A stretch of 64,000 nucleotides of DNA. Origin: Yamagishiella unicocca. Taxonomy: Eukaryota; Chlorophyta; Chlorophyceae; Chlamydomonadales; Volvocaceae. This document shows positions 51,622 to 63,505 of the stretch, piece after piece; position 1 is the first letter of the stretch; every line of letters begins with the position of its first letter. A program made the translations under genes and the position numbers. Location of the stretch: positions 124,001 to 188,000 of the forward strand of contig BDSL01000118.1 of assembly GCA_003116995.1 (NCBI GenBank). Reading direction: 5' to 3'. The notes below the pieces were generated by a model. It saw nothing but the letters and a program-made list of their open reading frames with translations. It did no database searches and was not told where the DNA came from.

Positions 51622-54600
51622 CTAGACCGTCCCGCCAATCACCGTCGCAACCAGGTTGCGGGCGGCGTCCACCTGGGCCTTACCCCCCGATATGACCAGG
51701 TGGAACAGCCCGGATGCGCCTGGGGAGAGCTGCAGCGTCGCGCCGCTGACCGTCTGCACGCTGAACAAGTGCTGGTTCATTGCGCCGAGCTGGGCCGCGT
51801 TGAGGGTGAATGACACCGCCGCCGGCGAGCTCAGGCCGGAGGCGTCCCAATGGGAGGAGCCGCCCCCCATGACGGCGCCGCTCATGCCGCTGGCAGGCAG
51901 CAGCATGGCGTAGCCGCCGGCGTTCTGGTTGCCATGGGCCGCCGCAGCTGCGCCGTAGTCCGTGAGGAGTTGGTCACCTGGTCGAGTCGGGTCGAGGTCG
52001 GAGTTGGGAGTTTCGAGCCGGGTCGGGGACGAGAGGTGCGTTCTACCGCAGTTGCGGACTCGAGCTGCATTCGCCCGCAGGTGCCGAGCAGGTACAGCAG
52101 CAAGCGGGCACCCATACGCCCATGGACGGGCGCGAGCAGGGCGGCGGAGATGCAGCCACGTCAGCCCATGGAGGACGCAAGGCAAACCTCCGGCTGTGGC
52201 CGTGACAGTGCAGAAGACAAGACGTCCACAGACCCCCCGAAACGGACGCGACTCATCCTCCCCAACACGTTCCCGCATCACATTCCACACTTGCAAAGGC
52301 GGCTCCCCGGCTTCCCGGCCCGCCCGACCTCCCCCCACTCCGTCCTCACCACGGCCGTAGGCGTCGTACATCCCAGCCGACTGTCCTTCGACAGGAGCGA
52401 TGGTGATGATGCCCTGCATGCCGCGCCCGTGGCCCTGGTCGCCCATGCCGCCGGCGCCGCCGACCATCGACATGGGCTGCATGAGCGAGTGGTGGCTGCC
52501 GGACAGCTGCGACGCGCCCACACTGGCTCCGTCCACCAGCTGCAGACCGCCCATGCCTGCCTGCAAGGACGCCATAGTCATGCCGCCGGTCTGCTGCCCC
52601 ATGCCATCCAGATTGATCATGCGCTGGTAGTACGGCGCCACGAGGCTGCCTTGTGCCTGGAGGCAAAGATGGTGAAGTAAGTGAGACGGCAGGGGGCTTA
52701 TGGCGAGGGCCGTACGCTCGTACGCTCGTACATGCAACTCCCCAACTGCACAGTCGTACCCGCACCTGTCCCAGCACCCGCAACACGTGCACCTGTCCCA
52801 GCACCCGCAACACGTGCACCTGTCCCAGCACCCGCAACACGTGCACCTGTCCCAGCACCCGCGACACGTGCACCTGTCCCAGCACCCGCGACACGTGCAC
52901 CTGTCCCAGCACCCGCGACACGTGCACCTGTCCCAGCACCCGCAACACGTGCACCTGTCCCAGCACGCGCCCCACACGGCCGCACCCTCACCTGCCCCAG
53001 CGCAGAGGAGAACATTCCCGGGGGGCCCACCAGCCGGCTGCGGGCCTTGGCTCGCCGCACCACCAGCGGCCGGTCCTGCGCGCCCGAGGGGTCTGGAAAC
53101 ACGTGGCGCAGGTTGAACTGGACGATGGCGCGATCAGCGTCCGCGCGGGTGCCGTACCACACAAACGCAGAGCCCTTGGACTCGTGGGTCACCTTGTCGT
53201 ACACGATGACGAGCTCGACCACCTACGCGGTAGGGAGGGGGGTTACAAAAAGAGGACCGGTAGGGGGGGTTACAGAAGAGGACCGGTTACTCGATATGGG
53301 AAGTGTAGGAGGGGGGAGGAGGCCTCATAAGCGACGTGACGGGGGAGGGCCAGGCGGCATGTCGGTGGCGGAGGTTTAGCATTGGAATGATGACCGGCGG
53401 GGGCTGCCAGCCACACGTGACCACGCAAATCGGTGATTTGAGACTCACACGTGTACGGCACATCCACACACGGTGCGGAGTACGGCACGTACCCTGTCGC
53501 CAGCCCGTAGTTTTGCTATGTGTCGCCCAACACAAACGCGCGCGGCGCCTGTTTCCGACCCACCTTGCCCACCGACTGGAACAGCGGCAGCAGCTGCTCC
53601 TCCGTGCAGCTCTTGGGGATGTTCCCCACAAACAGCTTGATCGCGTCGGAGTTGCAGCCCGGCGGCGGCGTCTCGGTGGGCTCCAGGGAGGCGGCGTGCA
53701 GCGCCGTCAGTCCGCCGCCCATCATGCCCACGCCCAGCGAGCCTGCTCCTCCCGTCGCGCCGTGCGCCTGCACCATCGTGTACGTAGGCCCGCCTTGCGC
53801 GACGGCGGCGCTGGTGGCGCCCATGGGCATCATGGAAGGCATGGGCATGTCCGACACTGCGGCAGGAAGGCGGGTCGTGCGGGCGGCGGACGGTTGGTGA
53901 GGATCGGAGATGACAACGGACCACGCGCGCGCAGGGCGGGTCAGAAGCGCAGGGCAGGAAGCCGTGAGAAGACACACGTTACACGTTACAAGTCCCGCAC
54001 AAGAGCGGGAGGCGCCCGTTGGAGCCGGGGGGCCATGCCGGAGGGTTGATAGGTTGCCTGGGTAGACACGTACACAAGCAGAAGGTCCAGGGGCACGTCA
54101 TGGCGTCCGCGCCGGTGGGACGGGCCGCTCCCAGCCCGGCCGCACTCGCTTCCCAGCTCGCCTGCAGTACCCTCCCAGCCCGGCCGCACTCGCTTCCAGC
54201 CCGGCTGATCGCAGAGCACACACCCACCCACCCCTGCCTGCCCGCACATCGCAACCCGACTTGCGCGCTCACCTTGTGCCGGCTGGTAGGTGAGCTGCTC
54301 CTGCGTCCTCTGCCCGCTGAGGAGGCCGCCGATGCTGGCGGAGGGCAGCGGCTGGCGGATATTCGCGAGGTGCTGCTCGCGACGGCGCCGCTGCAGGGCC
54401 GTGTCCATCCACTGCGAGATAGGAAGCCCGCGGAAAAGACGCGAAAGACGTCAGCCAGGAGGGCCGATGAGTGGTCATGTGGATAGAAACCCCTCCGGCT
54501 CCAAGCAGTGCACGCGCGGCGCGCGGTCGGTGGGAGCAGCGCTGTGCGGAATCACACACGACTGGCGGCTGGTCAAGAGGATTTGTTTTACTGTTGACTC

Positions 54601-57600
54601 GTGCCTCCTGCGCCCCCCCCATCGCCAGCAGCAGCCACCACCGGAACCCCTCCGCCTCATCACTCACCACCGGAACCCCTCCGCCTCGACGCTCACCTTG
54701 ACAACCATGGGGCAGTCCATGCCCTCCCACACGTATTTGCCGTCCAGAGCCGCAATAGCCGCCACCGCCTCGGCGTGAAACGACATGGTCACCAGCCCAC
54801 AGCCCTGAGGGTGGTGGGTAACGGCGCAGGTAAGACCAGCGCGGCGTCGGCTCCCATCGGAGTCCAGGTGCGGTCGCGCTCCCGACAAACGCTGCGGTCA
54901 ACTATTTCAGCAAATCATATCAAATTTTCGCTAGCAAGAAAGGAAAATATTAGTGTGTTGTGCGGTGGGGTGCGTTATCCCTGTGCGGCAGTGGGCGCGG
55001 ACAGCCACCACGAGGGCTGCCGGGCGGACCACAGTGCCCGCCCCGGCGCGTCGAGGGCCCCCGGCAACACAGCCTAGCCGCGGCGGGGACAGCACACTCG
55101 GGGGGGGGGGGGTGCTGCGCGGGGGCAGAACGTCGCTGGGGGTTCGAGAATGCCCGGACTGCCTGCAGCGCTGCCGCCCCTCTCTCCCGCATATGATCTC
55201 CCACGGGGGCCGGCCTGGCCAGCTAATCGCCAGCACTACACCGGCAGGTGGCAGGGCGCACTTCCCCCTGCGGCTTGCTAGTCCGGCAGGCTGCAGCCTT
55301 GCGCTTGCTGACAGACCGAGTGACCGGATGGACGGACCTGGGCGGTGACTTGCCCGCAATTCTAGAGGCGTGAGGGCACAAAAATCGCAGGCGCAGCTGG
55401 TCGGTAAGCATGCGGTCCGCAGGGCGTGGCGCGGAAAGCCTGGAGTGGCGTCTCGCCGTAAAGATCGCGTCCGTGAGAACAACGCGGCGCTGTCCCCTGG
55501 GCCTTTGCCCCCTCTGTTCAACACAGACCCCTAGTGAACTCTTCTCGTACAGCGTACGGAGGCAGTGCAAGTCCTTAAAGTTGTGTTGTGTGCGTGCGTG
55601 TACGTGTTGTGGGTATGTGCGCTGTGGGTGTGTTGTGGGTGTAGTGTAGGTGTGGGTGTAGTGGGTGTATGGGTGTTGTGGGTGTGTGGGTGAGCGGCAG
55701 GGAGGGAGACGCGACCCCGGCGGGCCTAGGCTGCGCAGAGCCCCGGAGCCGGCGCCTACGCAACTGGGGTGAAGCACGCACGCCCGCCGCACCCCAGGCG
55801 CTGCCTCACCTTGGTGGTGGGCGCTCCCTGGAAGGCGCGGAAGAGGTTCACGTCGTGCACCTTGCCGAAGCGGGAGAACAGGCGGCGCACCTCCTCCTCC
55901 GTCGTGGATCGCAGGACCTTGGCGAAGAAGAGCTGCGGGGCCGGGGGCGGAGGGTTGGGGGCCAGAGGAGGCAAGGGTGGTGCTCAAGGAGGGGTGAGGC
56001 CGTCTGCGCGAGTTGCGGTGGAAGGGAGGGGTGGTGAGAAGAAGACCCGGTGACACGACGTAGGAGACGGAGGGCAGAAACTAGGGGGAGGGAGAGAGTT
56101 GTGCGATAGAGCCCCATCGCGCTGGGCGAGACCGACCCGGCGTGGGCCGTTATGCTCTGGGTGCGGTTGACGACGGGTGGGGTGGTGGGTGCAGGGCCTT
56201 ATGATAGTCTCGTTTCTCCCCGCCCCCAATGCGCGGATCGATGGATCAACCTGCCGGGCGGGGCCATGGCTCGGAGCTTCCCTCTGCATGCGGGCGCCAG
56301 CGAACAGCGCCCTGGGCGGTGAGTGCCTACCGCTGCACGTGTAGCGGCTGCCTACCATTCGATTGTCGGCGTTAGCGTCGTCCATGGCCTTCTTTTTGCG
56401 CTGCTGCAGGTCGGGGTCGGCCCACCGCACTGACATGGCAGTGCCGTTCACCTGGCGGCGCGCAAGTACGACAGATGACGTGCGCGGCGGGCGCGAGTTC
56501 ATGCGTCGAGCACGGAGGTTACGGTTGATGACGGCGGCGACGAAGAAGAAATGACGCAAACAAAGCGAAGACCCATGCAAGCGGCACGGCGACTCGGCAA
56601 AAGCAACAGTGCGGGAATTACTGTTGACTCCGCCAGAGGTCGTGGGACAGGCGGGGGCTCGCCCAATGATACTGGAGACGCCATGGGCGCAGGTAATAGC
56701 TCGAAGTTGCAAGGCCCGCAATCCGCCCTGCTTGCGCTGCTCCCAACCCACAACCCCACAGCAGGCGCGACAGCCCCCTGCCCCTGCCAACTCACGTCAA
56801 ACACGTGGCGCTCGTCCAAGTTCTCCATCGCGCTGATAGCCGCCTCACGCGACTGCATCTGAGGTACGGTGGGGGCGGGGCGGGGCGGCGGGAAGGAGGG
56901 GGGGAGAAGACCCGGTTACACGACACAGGCTTTGTGGCGGGGTGTGTGAGAGGAAATGGCGGGGGACGGGGCGTACCAGACGCACGTGCTCGTGCACAGG
57001 GCGAGCCCTGCTCGATCAGCTTAAGTGCCGCCGCCCGCAAAGACCTCATCACCCCCCCGTCATCGCGGGAAGCTCTGCGACGTCGTAGCCCGAGCTGGTT
57101 CGAATCCGCCGCAGGCACCCACTGAGACGCAGACACCGAACCGGTATCGCTGGCCAGCACGCACACACGCGCGTGTTTGCAACCGTTGACGAACCTCAAC
57201 GAAGCCGCAGCCTTTGCTCCTGCCAGATCTACGGCACTTGAATATGTTGATGCACTCGACCTCGCCGTGCTCTTCAAAGATAGGCAGCACGTCGTCCTCC
57301 TGTGATCGGGACCAGCGCCCACACGACAGGGGCACGTCAGCGAATGATGACGCGCCGGGGCAGGGGGGCTCGCAGCTGTGGATATAGGATCGCCCAGGTG
57401 TTGACCGCATGTTGGATCTGGCACCCCGTTTGAGCCTTGGCTTCCTTGGTGGGCCCCAGTGACACTCCCACAGCGTACCTTCAGCTGCAAGGGGATCCTT
57501 GAGAAAAACAGTTGTCGGTTGCCTGTTGGACCGCTGCCGGCTTGTACGTACGAGTGATTCTTAGCAAAGCGGACCTAGCGGTATGGAACGCAGGCAGGGA

Positions 57601-58752
57601 CGCCGGAAGGGTTGCAATCGACACGAAAACGGGGGAGACGCGTAACAGCGCTGCTGCAGGGACTCGCAGGCCGCGGGCCGATGCAGTAGAGCTCGCGGTT
57701 CATCCCATCACCTCAAGCGTTTAACTAGCGACGCAATCGAGACAACGGAGACAACAGCCCCGGCGCGCTAGGACACATATCGTCGGCGGATGAGGATACA
57801 ACCGCTATTATAGGCGGGACATTGTTCGCGGAACAGCATCTGTGACGTCGGCCACACGCGGGGCCTGTGGCCTGGTTCACTTTTCCCCGCATCCGTCAAA
57901 CGCTTTGCCCTAGGGCCCGCAAAACTCCGCACCCTCTTGCGACCGGTCAGCCGCAAACGCACACGGGGTCGGACGCATCTACAGACGCATCTAACAGCAT
58001 TTCCTGGTGGCTTATGTTTGTCGGCTAACTGAACTATGTTTGTCGGCAATACACGGAAATGCCCCGACCGCAGAGCCACGGTACCTCGAGTGGCGCTTGG
58101 GCTCCAGGGAGCGTAAGCTGGCGGTCAAACTTCTGTATCGCCGCCTCCGCCTCTTCGAGTTCGAGATAGCTCACAAACGCACAGCCCCGGGACTTCCCCG
58201 AGGAGCGGTCACGGAGGATTGCGAGATCCCGTACGACACCGCACTGCATGCACGGCAAACGGAAGTGGAACCGTCGTGTAGGTCAAGCAGATGAGCCAAA
58301 GCAACGCACGCTCGTCCGATGCTCATCCAGCGGGAGCTTCGTCCTCCATACAACAGTCGGTGCGCCTCACGAGCATCTGTGCGCCTCACGAGCATGTATG
58401 TTGGCCCCCTCCATTACAAATTTCCCGCGAGTACCCGGCCCTTGTTGCGCAACAGGCCGGGCTAACCTGGCCATGGGATTCCGTGCCGTACCATAAACAT
58501 GTTCAATCTGGCTGCATTACCCTGCCTCACCGGCGCTTCAACATGTGTTGGGCACGCCCGGGCAAAGCGATGTAATGGATATATACCCTTCGCAGTGAAC
58601 CCACTCACCTCCTCAAAGTAACCGCGAAGGGTGGCCTCAACCGCTGTCCTTGGCACGGAGCCCACGAACAAGCGATGAAGTGGGGGGGGCTCCTCGCCGT
58701 CCGCAAGTGGTGGTGTGTGTGCTGACTGTTGGGATAGCTCGGACTGGTCTGA
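51622..58752 (-). CDS. CELF/Bruno-like RNA-binding protein with four RRMs (5' end incomplete)
   Basis: Probably a splicing or translation regulator. Exons (minus): 58752-58609, 58243-58085, 57574-57479, 57299-57195, 56858-56796, 56451-56356, 55932-55810, 54804-54697, 54411-54273, 53856-53564, 53222-52992, 52656-52350, 51977-51622; 739 residues without the start. RRM1 has LFVGSV and RGCAFVSY, RRM2 LFFSRI and KGCGFVEM, RRM3 LFFAKV and KGCGLVTM, RRM4 LFVGNI and KGSAFVWY. RRM3 lacks the usual RNP1 aromatics. A Met/Gly/Gln-rich tail ends in a KH-like half (FSVQTVSGATLQLSPGA, then a helix to VATVIGG). RRM1-RRM2 pairing with basic RNP segments is typical of CELF proteins, here with one extra RRM. 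The first listed exon starts in phase 0 at TCACAG|TCAGACC and no ATG is in frame, so the initiator exon lies upstream, perhaps within 58.8-59.1 kb. Confidence 0.88.
52763..52970 (-). repeat. 27-bp minisatellite in the intron after RRM4
   Basis: Eight units spaced exactly 27 bp lie just beyond the exon ending at 52992. On the coding strand each contains GCTGGGACAG|GTGCACG, like the true donor GCTGGGGCAG|GTGAGG. Long Gln/His- and Val/Arg-rich frames over it are artefacts. Confidence 0.9.
55580..55692. repeat. GT-rich simple sequence
   Basis: GTGTGGGTGTAGTGG-type units inside the intron after the RRM3 first half. Not coding. Confidence 0.75.
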
Positions 58753-59060
58753 CTGTGAGGACAAAACGTGGGTGCGGCCGACAGATGCTTAACCTGCCGA
58801 TCAAGGCAGCGATTCAGGTATGTACGTAATACATGTATGGAAAGCTGCACCAAGCCGCGACCAGCGGAAACTACAGCCACATAGGCGCTGTGAAGAGCTT
58901 GCCTGACGTAGTTTACCGGCACGTAAGCGCGGGTATGCCTAGGAACTATCAAGGACCGTGCACAGTTACCTGTCAGCTGCTTGTAGCCGGCTGAACAATT
59001 TGCGAGAGAGCGCAGCACCGTCCCGAAATGGACCCCGGCAAAGGGTGAGCAGCCCAGCAT

Positions 59061-60282
59061 AACCCAGAAAACAACGCCTCTGGACAGAAACCTTAAATGC
59101 CCTATGACAACCAGAAGTGAAGCTTTCGAGGCGCCGCAGGCCTGAGAAACGTGGACCTCCTTGAAAGGTACTGAGGCGCTACGGAATAGTACGCGACCTC
59201 AGGCAGTTAGCGATAACCTCGCATGGCTATTGATGCGACACTATGGTTGATCACCGATAGCGCTGTGGAGCCCTGTATCACAAGACACCGACCGAAAGAT
59301 CACGTCTACTGAACCCACGCAAACATAAATAATGTAGAGTATCCTATGTGATCAATTATATTTTGGGCGCCTCTTCAGTATGCCAAAATGCAAACGCAAA
59401 GGCTAAAGGCTTGTACCGCACTCGCCAACGCGCGTCACTTTGACATAAAACAATCTTGCCACTGAAGTCTGCATATAACTCCGTGTCACATTTCAGTTGC
59501 TGGCCTGGAAATTCAGAAGCTTCGGTACAGGACAAGGTTTGGAGTTGATGGCCGACCTGAACTACATGTCCATATACCCCGGTAATGGAAGCGTAGCAGG
59601 AGCGTTATGAAGAGGAATGTGATTTCTCTCTATGTATATTGTCGGCAAGTCCCGTTTCCTTGCTTGGGAAAGTCGGTGACGGCCGTACCTGACCAAGACC
59701 GACTTCTCAGCTACGCGACGTCAAACTTACCATAGTGAACATATTGCTCGGAAACGCAGTATCTTAAGAAGGTTGCTTGCGGGGGTGTACCCAGCGCGTC
59801 CGGTCTCCGCCTCTCGTCGGGATGGAGCCCTTTACGGGTCGATCGAACGTCCCGTGGGTACATCGCAAACTCGTAGGGTACTTGAGATTGCCTCGGTCAT
59901 AGCGAGTACTCCCTCCTTGGTCCGTTCCGTACTTGGTCGTGTGAGAAGTCAGAAGTGTATGTGCCCGCTGCACTTACATCACCAGCATTACTTGCATACC
60001 TAAAGACATATGTATCTGGGGCTGGCCTTTTTGGTACATTCGTCGGAGAGACCAAAGAAGAGGCTAAGCGTTCGTCCGTACTCAAACTGTGTAGTTAGGG
60101 ATCTTTCCTGCCTTATTTGTCAATAGTCCTGGTAATTATAATTTTATTTTATGAACTGTGCTATTGTTTACTAGCCGTAACCTAGCGCCTTGCTAACGTA
60201 CGGTTTAGGACGAGCCGACACCGGCGTATTTGCGTACCATCACGAATTAAATTGATGATAAACGAAATATAAGAATGTTATA
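59061..60282. other. unassigned sequence upstream of the RNA-binding gene
   Basis: Lower-GC sequence with many stops in all frames. It may include the promoter and first exon of the RNA-binding gene near its left end. I see no other gene or repeat. Confidence 0.5.
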
Positions 60283-60395
60283 GCGTCCGCAAGCCCAGAC
60301 GAACCCAGGACAAAAAGAGGGGCCTGACCATATGAGAACCGGGAAGGGCACAGAAATCCCCGAAAGGAACAGAGACGCCACCCTGCCCAACAATA
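60283..60395 (+). repeat. dispersed module R6, copy 2
   Basis: CGAACCCAGGACAAAAAGAG is followed by GGGCCTGACCATATGAGAAC and an AAGGGCACAGAAATCCCCGA tail. The order of landmarks is the same as at 60916-61078. Confidence 0.75.
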
Positions 60396-60915
60396 TTATG
60401 ATATTTTTATTAGTCGGCAATATTGTGTGCTTTTCTAAAAACCAGTCAGCATGTTTTCCTTGTAACGAACTGTTCACCTGGCTGCACTAACTGGCGAGCA
60501 GGATGTTTGCGCACGCATACAGCAACCATTTCCATGCCTTCCTCCTTTTAACAACCCTACTTTGTTATTTAGCCGCAGACATACAGCTGCCGATTTCATT
60601 CGTCACCGTTTCCAGACTCTGACCCGAGAGAGTGTGTGAACGTAAACACTTAATACAAATAATAGCATGCGTTAGCATTTGTGTTTCATTGCACGCACTG
60701 CGTGGCATATTGCGGGAAAAAGTTGCTTTCTGGGTTCTTTCCCCTGCCATTTGCCGACTTTCCTTTTGGTCCCGCCACCTGGGGGCCCTTGGGCTACTCT
60801 TTATGGGTTTTGTTGTTGTCATACTTCCCCGTTCTTTCACGAGGGGTGTGCGCTGCATTTCGTGGCGCCTGAAGGTCGGTTGGCTGCGGAATGAAAAGAC
60901 GTTTATAATGCCATC

Positions 60916-62126
60916 AAGCCCGGGCGAACCCGGGCGAACCCAGGACAAGAAGTGGGGCCTATGCCGTGGCCGTGGCCGTGGCCGTGGCCTTGGCCTCATC
61001 ATATGAGGGCCGGGGCTTAAACCAGCAAACGCCCCGAAGGGCACAAGAAAACCTCAAAAGGCACAGGAACGCCGGACAAGGGGGGTACTAAAAAGAACCG
61101 GTTACTCGACATGGGAAGTGTAGCAATGCATAGCCTTCGGACATCTGCACGCGCGCGCATGCTACGGGACCTGAGTGGACGGCCGCAAAAGCTGATTCGG
61201 CGACGGTGGGTGAAGTGGAGAAAAAGGGGGCCTATAGTGTGGAGTGCGAAGTAGAGAACCGGGATGGCGAATGGGGAAGTGGCGATGCGGGATGCACCGA
61301 GGCCGGGCGACGTCCGGACGGACAAGAGGGGGGCCCATGCATACCGAGATCTCATCGCAAGACAAGCCACACGGCTGTTTGGGCAGAGTGGCGTCTCTGT
61401 CGGTGCCCTTCTGTGTTCAGCCTCGGCTCTCATATGATGAGGCTGAATGAGGCCACGGGCATGGCCCCTCTTCTTGTCCTGAGTTACTGGGTTTGCCGGG
61501 GCTTGCTTACATGGTAGCATCTCCCGTGGTTTTCTCCCCTGCGGTTTGCTCCGCCTAGCCGTTTCCGTTCTCTGCGGCCGTGTTGGTGCGTGTGCCTGGG
61601 GCACTACCTGCCCGGCTTTGCGTTTTCCATTCCCTCTTTGCCTTGATAATTTAGTTCGGACTGCGCGTCGTGCTGAAGTTCCCTTTGCTGGCCGGCATTT
61701 CGGGTGGGGCGTTTTTGCGCGTGTGGGTGGTGACATGGGCCGCCGGGGGTTCCGTCCCCGTCCGGGCTGCTGGCTGGTCCCACCGTTGCGCCAGCGATGA
61801 GCCTTGGGGTGCCTTAATTGGCCTTTTTGTCGGGGCCCCGCCCTCTTGGGCGCGGCGTGGTCTCCAGCTTGAAGTCTGCATTTGGGGCATCCGCTGGCTT
61901 CTAGCGCTAGCTTGTCGTACGGTGAGTGACGGCCTGTGGCGATGAGGTCTCGGTATGGGCGGCCCCGCTTGTCCTGAGTTTGCCCGGCGTCCCTGTGCCC
62001 CTTAACGCTTTCCTGTGCCCTTCGAGGCGTCAGCTGGGTACAGCCCCGACTCTCATATGGCGAGGCCACGGACATGGGGCCCTCTTCTTGTCCTGGGATC
62101 GCCCGGGCTTGCTGACACCGTAGCAC
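60916..62126. mobile_element. putative element bounded by about 150-bp inverted R6 modules
   Basis: The left module (60916-61078, plus) and the right module (61978-62126, minus) share in the same order AAGCCCGGGCGA, CCAGGACAAGAAG, a GGCCTC/CATATGAG segment, CGAAGGGCACA and a closing GGAACGCC/GGGACGCC. A second inverted pair lies inside (61316-61376 plus, 61915-61990 minus), with a further minus-strand module at 61385-61510 and an R5 copy at 61083-61168. No transposase is recognisable. A 369-codon frame on the minus strand spans the interval but is Arg/Pro-rich and follows the repeats. I cannot see a clear target duplication, so it may be a non-autonomous element or a repeat cluster. Confidence 0.45.
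61083..61168 (+). repeat. R5 copy outside any recognised gene
   Basis: AGAACCGGTTACTCGACATG, GGAAGTGTAGCAATGCATAG and CCTTCGGACATCTG match the R5 family of the introns. It is the only well-preserved R5 copy not inside an intron here. Confidence 0.7.
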
Positions 62127-63369
62127 TTTATTAACATTTAATTAACGTCTCATCATCCTTACTGTGAGGACGGGTCAGACGCGGTTTAGGTGTACGTCGG
62201 TGACCGTACCCACTCCTGCCGATTGCCATAACATCAAAGTTCGGCATTTCGTCTGCAGATAATAACCGACGTTTTATCGGTCAAGATTTTTAGTCATTGA
62301 AACCTTCCCAGTTGGGCAAGCACCACGCACGGTTGCAGGAGGATTCGGTGAGTATAAGGTAAACAAACTACAGCGATGAAATCTCCACACGATTTGCTGT
62401 ATGAACTGCCCGTCGGTCTTGTTCGCCAGCTGCTGCATATACATCACGTACGGTCATCGAAGGTAATGTGCGGTTGTGAGGAATCAGACGCCCAGAATTC
62501 TGTGCAGTACCACCGCAAACAACACAAATGGCACTAGGGTGTGCATATCATCGAGCATCGATAGGTATCGATAGACCGTGGTAGACCGTAGGACGAAGCA
62601 ACTGAGCGTAACGTAACGGGAGCGTACATGTGGTTCAGGTTTGCCTGTATGCTTGAAAATTAAAAAGAAAGATGTTAAGGAAGGCCCTGGCTACCGCCAT
62701 CGGACGTCATTTCAGGGTTTCGCCAGGGGCTCCCGGGGGGTGGAGTACGCAACTTTAAGGGAGTCTGTGCAATATAACACAGAGGTTGCACAACGTGTAT
62801 TCGGACTTCAAACCTTGCAAACTTGCCAGCACGTACGTCGAACCGAAATGTATGTTGTTGTATGTGTTGCTGAAATCCTCGTCAGTCGACGCACTCCCAC
62901 CCTGTCCCATCTGTGTCTGGCGCAAAGCCGTGGCGTGCCGTGGGCTTGAAAAGGTTGGAGAGGGCAGTTGGAGGCCCCTCTAGGTGGGCTGGCCGACGGC
63001 ACCCATGAAGCGAGTTTTGTTTGTACAATTCAGACGAGCCGTCTGCACTTTGCGCGTTGCTTGTGCTGGCCAACAGTGTGTAGGCGTAAGCATTCTCGCT
63101 GCAAGGGCGCCTTCGCGAGCTTCTTGGGCCATTCCGTCGCACTACTGCTTGACTGCTGTGCAAGGTACGGTGGTGCGCTGGCGAGGGCCCGCCCCTTCCT
63201 ACGTATCAGTAGCAACTGTTGCAGTGGGCCCCTACGGCTGTGTTACCCTACCTCGCCCGCTGAGCCCACCGCGGTATCCAAGTAGTACCTAGAGTAGGAT
63301 TAGGTTTCTTGCTTGGGCTCCAGCAGTTGAGGAAGACATTGCTCTTCCACCCTGTGGGCATTAGGCCAG
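62127..63369. other. unassigned sequence with a possible short first exon
   Basis: A plus-strand ATG at 62376 opens 29 codons (MKSPHDLLYELPVGLVRQLL and on) ending at a GAAG|GTAATG donor-like site, which could be a first exon. I could not connect it to downstream exons. Nothing else is convincing. Confidence 0.3.
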
Positions 63370-63505
63370 TTGGTTGCCTTTCGTGGCTTTACTGTGTCCT
63401 TCGGGGTGTTTGCTGAGTTCAGCCCCAGCTCGCTCTCCTATGGTGAGGCCACGGACACGGGCCCCTCTTCGTGTCCTGAGCTCGCTCGAACGGGCTTCAC
63501 GGACA
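63370..63505 (-). repeat. dispersed module R6, copy at the right edge
   Basis: In reverse orientation it contains AGGACACGAAGAGGGGCCCG, TGTCCGTGGCCTCACCATAG and the CCGAAGGACACAG tail, a diverged relative of 61978-62126. Confidence 0.7.

Noticed and set aside
52763..52970. CRISPR-like regular spacing of repeats
   Set aside because: The units are directly tandem with no unique spacers. This is a minisatellite in a eukaryotic intron.
57088..57118. GGTTCGAATCC resembling a tRNA T arm
   Set aside because: The stem has a mismatch, and no acceptor, D or anticodon arm can be built upstream. It lies inside an intron.
61017..62126. 369-codon open frame on the minus strand spanning the R6 inverted repeats
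   Set aside because: It is Arg/Pro/Lys-rich, translates the inverted modules themselves and shows no domain. I treat it as a by-product of the repeat cluster.
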